A stretch of DNA of 64,000 nucleotides, taken from the NCBI RefSeq assembly GCF_051020765.1, contig NW_027469224.1:186001-250000 (forward strand), written 5' to 3'. Shown piece by piece: positions 60,673-64,000 of this stretch; the first letter of the stretch is position 1, and the number at the start of each line of letters is the position of its first letter. The DNA comes from Lasioglossum baleicum. Its lineage: Eukaryota; Arthropoda; Insecta; Hymenoptera; Halictidae. The notes under the pieces were generated by a model, which saw nothing but the letters and a program-made list of their open reading frames with translations, searched no databases and was not told where the DNA came from. Both the position numbers and the translations under genes were made by a program.

Positions 60673-62100
60673 GCATAACGCATAACGCATAACGCATAAC
60701 GCATAACGCATAACGGATAACGGATAACGCAAAACGCATAACCCATACCGCATAACGCATAACGCATAACGCATAACGCATAACGCATAACGCATAACGC
60801 ATAACGCATAACGCATAACGCATAACGCATAACGCATAACGCGTAACGCGTAACGCGTAACGCATAACGCATAACGCATAACGCATGACGCATAACGCAT
60901 AACGCATGACGCATAACGCATAACGCATAACGCATAACGCCTAACGCATAACGCATAACGCATAACGGATAACGCAAAACGCATAACCCATACCGCATCA
61001 CGCATAATGCATATCGCATAATCCATAACGGATAACGCATAACCCATAACGCATAACGCAAAGCCGATAATGCATAACGCATAACGCATAACACATCGCG
61101 CATATCGCATAACGCATAACGCAAAGCCGATAACGCATAACGCATTACGCATAACCCATAAAGCATAACGCATAACGCATAACGCAAAACGCATAACGCA
61201 TGACGCATAACCCATAACGCATAACACATAACGCAAAACGCATAACGCATAACGCATAACGCATAATGCATTACGCATAATCCATAACGCATAACGCATA
61301 ACGCATAACGCATAACGCATAACGCATAACGCATAACGCATAACGCATAACGCATAACGCATAACGCATAACGCATAACGCATAACGCATAACGCATAAC
61401 GCATAACGCATAACGCATAACGCATAACGCATAACGCATAACGCATAACGCATAACGCATAACGCATAACGCATAACGCATAACGCATAACGCATAACGC
61501 ATAACGCATAACGCATAACGCATAACGCATAACGCATAACGCATAACGCATAACGCCTAACGCATAACGCATAACGCATAACGCATAACGCATAACGCAT
61601 AACGCATAACGCATAACGCATAACGCATAACGCATAACGCATAACGCATAACGCATAACGCATAACGCATAACGCATAACGCATAACGCATAACGCATAA
61701 CGCATAACGCATAACGCATAACGCATAACGCATAACGCATTACGCATAATCCATAACGGATAACGCATAACCCATAACGCATGACGCATAACGCAAAGCC
61801 GATAACGCATAACGCATAACGCAAAACGCATAACGCATAACGCATAACGCATAACGCATAACGCATAACGCATAACGCATAACGCATAACGCATAACGCA
61901 TAACGCATAACGCATATTCCATAACGCATAACGCATGACGCATAACCCATAACGCATAACACATAACGCAAAACGCATAACGCATAACGCATAATGCATT
62001 ACGCATAATCCATAACGGATAACGCATAACCCACAACGCATGACGCATAACGCAAAGCCGATAACCCATAACGCATAACGCAAAACGCAGAACGCATAAC

Positions 62101-62950
62101 GCATTACGCATACCGCATAACGCATAACGCATAACGCATAACGCATAACGCATAACGCATAACGCATAACGCATAACGCATAACACATAACGCATAACGC
62201 ATAACGCATAACGCATAACGCATAACGCATAACGCATAACGCATAACGCATAACGCATAACGCATAACGCATAACGCATAACGCATAACGCATAACGCAT
62301 AACGCATAACGCATAACGCATAACGCATAACGCATAACGCATAACGCATAACGCATAACGCATAACGCATAACGCATAACGCATAACGCATAACGCATAA
62401 CGCATAACGCATAACGCATAACGCATAACGCATAACGCATAACGCATAACGCATAACGCATAACGCATAACGCATAACGCATAACGCATAACGCATAACG
62501 CATAACGCATAACGCATAACGCATAACGCATAACGCATAACGCATAACGCATAACGCATAACGCATAACGCATAACGCATAACGCATAACGCATAACGCA
62601 TAACGCATAACGCATAACGCATAACGCATAACGCATAACGCATAACGCATAACGCATAACGCATAACGCATAACGCATAACGCATAACGCATAACGCATA
62701 ACGCATAACGCATAACGCATAACGCATAACGCCTAACGCATAACGCATAACGCATAACCCACAACGCATGACGCATAACGCAAAGCCGATAACCCATAAC
62801 GCATAACGCAAAACGCAGAACGCATAACGCATTACGCATACCGCATAACGCATAACGCATAACGCATAACGCATAACGCATAACGCATAACGCATAACGC
62901 ATAACGCATAACACATAACGCATAACGCATAACGCATAACGCATAACGCA
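62101..62950. repeat. Short duplicated segment R3, period 728 bp
   Basis: gcattac-gcatacc with an acataac unit further on occurs at 62101 and 62829, 104 units apart. The preceding order (cacaac-containing unit, gcatgac, gcaaagc/cgataac, gcagaac) is also shared. The 77-unit homogeneous run 62192-62730 lies between the two. Confidence 0.82.
62192..62730. repeat. Homogeneous run, 77 canonical units
   Basis: Canonical units from the acataac unit at 62185 to a gcctaac unit at 62731. Confidence 0.9.
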
Positions 62951-63087
62951 TTACGCATAACGCATAACGCATAACGCATAACGCATAACGCATAACGCAT
63001 AACGCATAACGCATAACGCATAACGCATAACGCATAACGCATAACGCATAACGCATAACGCATAACGCATAACGCATAACGCATAAC

Positions 63088-64000
63088 GCATATCGCATAA
63101 CGTATAACGCATAACGCATAACGCATAACGCAAAACGCAAAACGCATAACGCAGAACGCATAACGCATAACGCATAACGCATAACGCATAACGCATAACG
63201 CATAACGCATAACGCATAACGCATAACGCATAACGCATAACGCATAACGCATAACGCATAACGCATAACGCATAACGCATAACGCATAACGCATAACGCA
63301 TAACGCATAACGCATAACGCATAACGCATAACGCATAACGCATAACGCATAACGCATATCGCATAACGCATAACGCATGACGCATAACGCATAACGCATA
63401 ACGCATAACGCATGACGCATAACGCATAACGCATAACGCATAACGCATAACGCATAACGCATAACGCATAACGCATAACGCATATCGCATAACGCATAAC
63501 GCATGACGCATAACCCATAAAGCATAACGCATAACGCATAACGCATAACGCATAACGCATAACGCATAACGCATAACGCATAACGCATGACGCATAACGC
63601 ATAACGCATAACGCAAAACGCATAACGCATAACGCATTACGCATACCGCATACCGCATAACGCATAACGCATAACGCAAAAGTCATAACGCATAACGCAT
63701 AACGCATAACGCATAACGCATAACGCATAACGCATAACGCATAACGCATAACGCATAACGCATAACGCATAACGCATAACGCATAACGCATAACGCATAA
63801 CGCATAACGCATAACGCATAACGCATAACGCATAACGCATATCGCATAACGTATAACGCATAACGCATAACGCATAACGCAAAACGCATAACGCAGAACG
63901 CATAACGCATAACGCATAACGCATAACGCATAACGCATAACGCATAACGCATAACGCATAACGCATAACGCATAACGCATAACGCATAACGCATAACGCA
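63088..64000. repeat. Last right-domain repeat, running off the window
   Basis: gtataac cassettes at 63088 and 63837 with gcaaaag at 63676 between them. The copy at 63088 has gcaaaac doubled. The array continues to the final base in the register set at 60673 (4 modulo 7), so the window end is not the array end. Confidence 0.85.

Larger units (their letters stand above)
58574..62200. repeat. Duplicated block R2, copy 2, internally expanded
   Basis: It repeats the landmark order of 54332-57080 with offsets of about 4.2 kb on the left. It contains an extra 776-bp tandem segment: the gcctaac/gcatcac cassettes at 59478 and 60254 and the -1 shifts at 59891 and 60667 are both 776 bp apart. gcgtaac triplets at 60100 and 60841 belong to the expanded part. 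Confidence 0.83.
1..64000. repeat. Heptanucleotide (gcataac) tandem mega-array filling the window
   Basis: Every part of the window parses into 7-bp units of consensus gcataac on the plus strand. Most units are canonical. The rest carry usually one, sometimes two, substitutions, for example gcatgac, ccataac, ggataac, acataac, gcaaaac, gcatatc, gcattac, gcataat, gcatacc, gtataac, gcgtaac and gcctaac. The array is open at both ends, so its true length exceeds 64 kb. No unique sequence longer than a couple of variant units interrupts it. Three units make 21 bp, two turns of B-DNA and exactly seven codons, which explains the open minus-strand frames. No ribosome-binding site, tRNA- or rRNA-like sequence, or terminator hairpin with a U-tract was seen. 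Function is unknown; satellite-like DNA is the most economical description. Confidence 0.98.
50600..64000. repeat. Right domain: gcgtaac, gcctaac, gcatcac and gcagaac dialect
   Basis: Markers are gcgtaac clusters at 52218 (four units), 53373, 53702, 60100 and 60841 (three each). The gcattac-gcatacc-gcataac-gcctaac cassette ending in gcatcac starts at 53527, 53856, 55257, 59478 and 60254. The cassette gcatatc, gcataac, gtataac, three gcataac, gcaaaac, gcataac, gcagaac starts at 52519, 53156, 57230, 58007, 63088 and 63837. Five of the eight register shifts lie here, so indels are concentrated in this domain. Confidence 0.88.

Noticed and set aside
1..64000. CRISPR array
   Set aside because: There are no unique spacers. 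Repeat and supposed spacer are the same 7-bp unit, and no cas gene or leader is present.
1..64000. Telomeric repeat tract
   Set aside because: A 7-bp period resembles plant-type telomeres, but the unit has one G on one strand and two on the other, with no G-run. Telomere tracts also do not show kilobase higher-order blocks.
1..64000. Assignment to cyanobacteria on the basis of heptamer repeats
   Set aside because: Seven-base repeats are typical of heterocystous cyanobacteria, but I cannot match this exact unit with certainty, and eukaryotic 7-bp satellites also exist. No gene is present to decide.

Overview
The window is one continuous tandem array of a 7-bp unit, gcataac on the plus strand (gttatgc on the minus strand), from the first base to the last: about 9,140 units with no unique flanking DNA on either side. 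The unit has 3 A, 2 C, 1 G and 1 T, so GC is about 43%, the plus strand is strongly A/C-rich, and there is one CpG per unit. I find no protein-coding gene, RNA gene, mobile element, CRISPR array, origin or credible promoter. The long minus-strand reading frames are an arithmetic by-product. Seven is not divisible by three, so all three minus-strand frames read the same heptapeptide (MRYALCV, circularly permuted) without stops, while every plus-strand frame meets TAA once per 21 bases.

The organism cannot be identified. Heptamer tandem repeats are known in heterocystous cyanobacteria (STRR sequences), in Beggiatoaceae (TAACTGA repeats) and as eukaryotic satellite DNA (the 7-bp satellites of the Drosophila virilis group). 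I recognise this exact unit in none of them with certainty. The size and the higher-order organisation look most like satellite DNA, but that is inference.

The information lies in the order of variant units. Three domains use different variants. The left domain (1 to about 19,500) has 15 copies of a gcacaac-headed cassette, 12 ttataat units and 8 atataat units. The middle domain (about 20,700 to 50,600) has the gcaaaag/tcataac cassette, and between 26 and 48 kb 39 gcagaat units arranged as pairs and triads with fixed spacing. The right domain (about 50,600 to 64,000) has gcgtaac clusters, gcctaac and gcatcac units, and a gtataac-to-gcagaac cassette. A short stretch at 19,500-20,700 has right-domain character although it lies at the left/middle junction.

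Within each domain, blocks of 0.6 to 5 kb are duplicated as higher-order repeats. Copies differ mainly in the number of canonical units in the homogeneous runs, the longest being 102 units at 2,379-3,092. Substitutions are abundant but the 7-bp register is almost never broken. I find eight 1-bp register shifts, and because several are copies within duplicated blocks they reduce to about four independent events. From 20,403 to 54,793 the register is unchanged at every landmark checked. This fits growth by whole-unit exchange or amplification with block duplication. Because an array of this kind is hard to assemble, copy numbers and block order need checking against single long reads.
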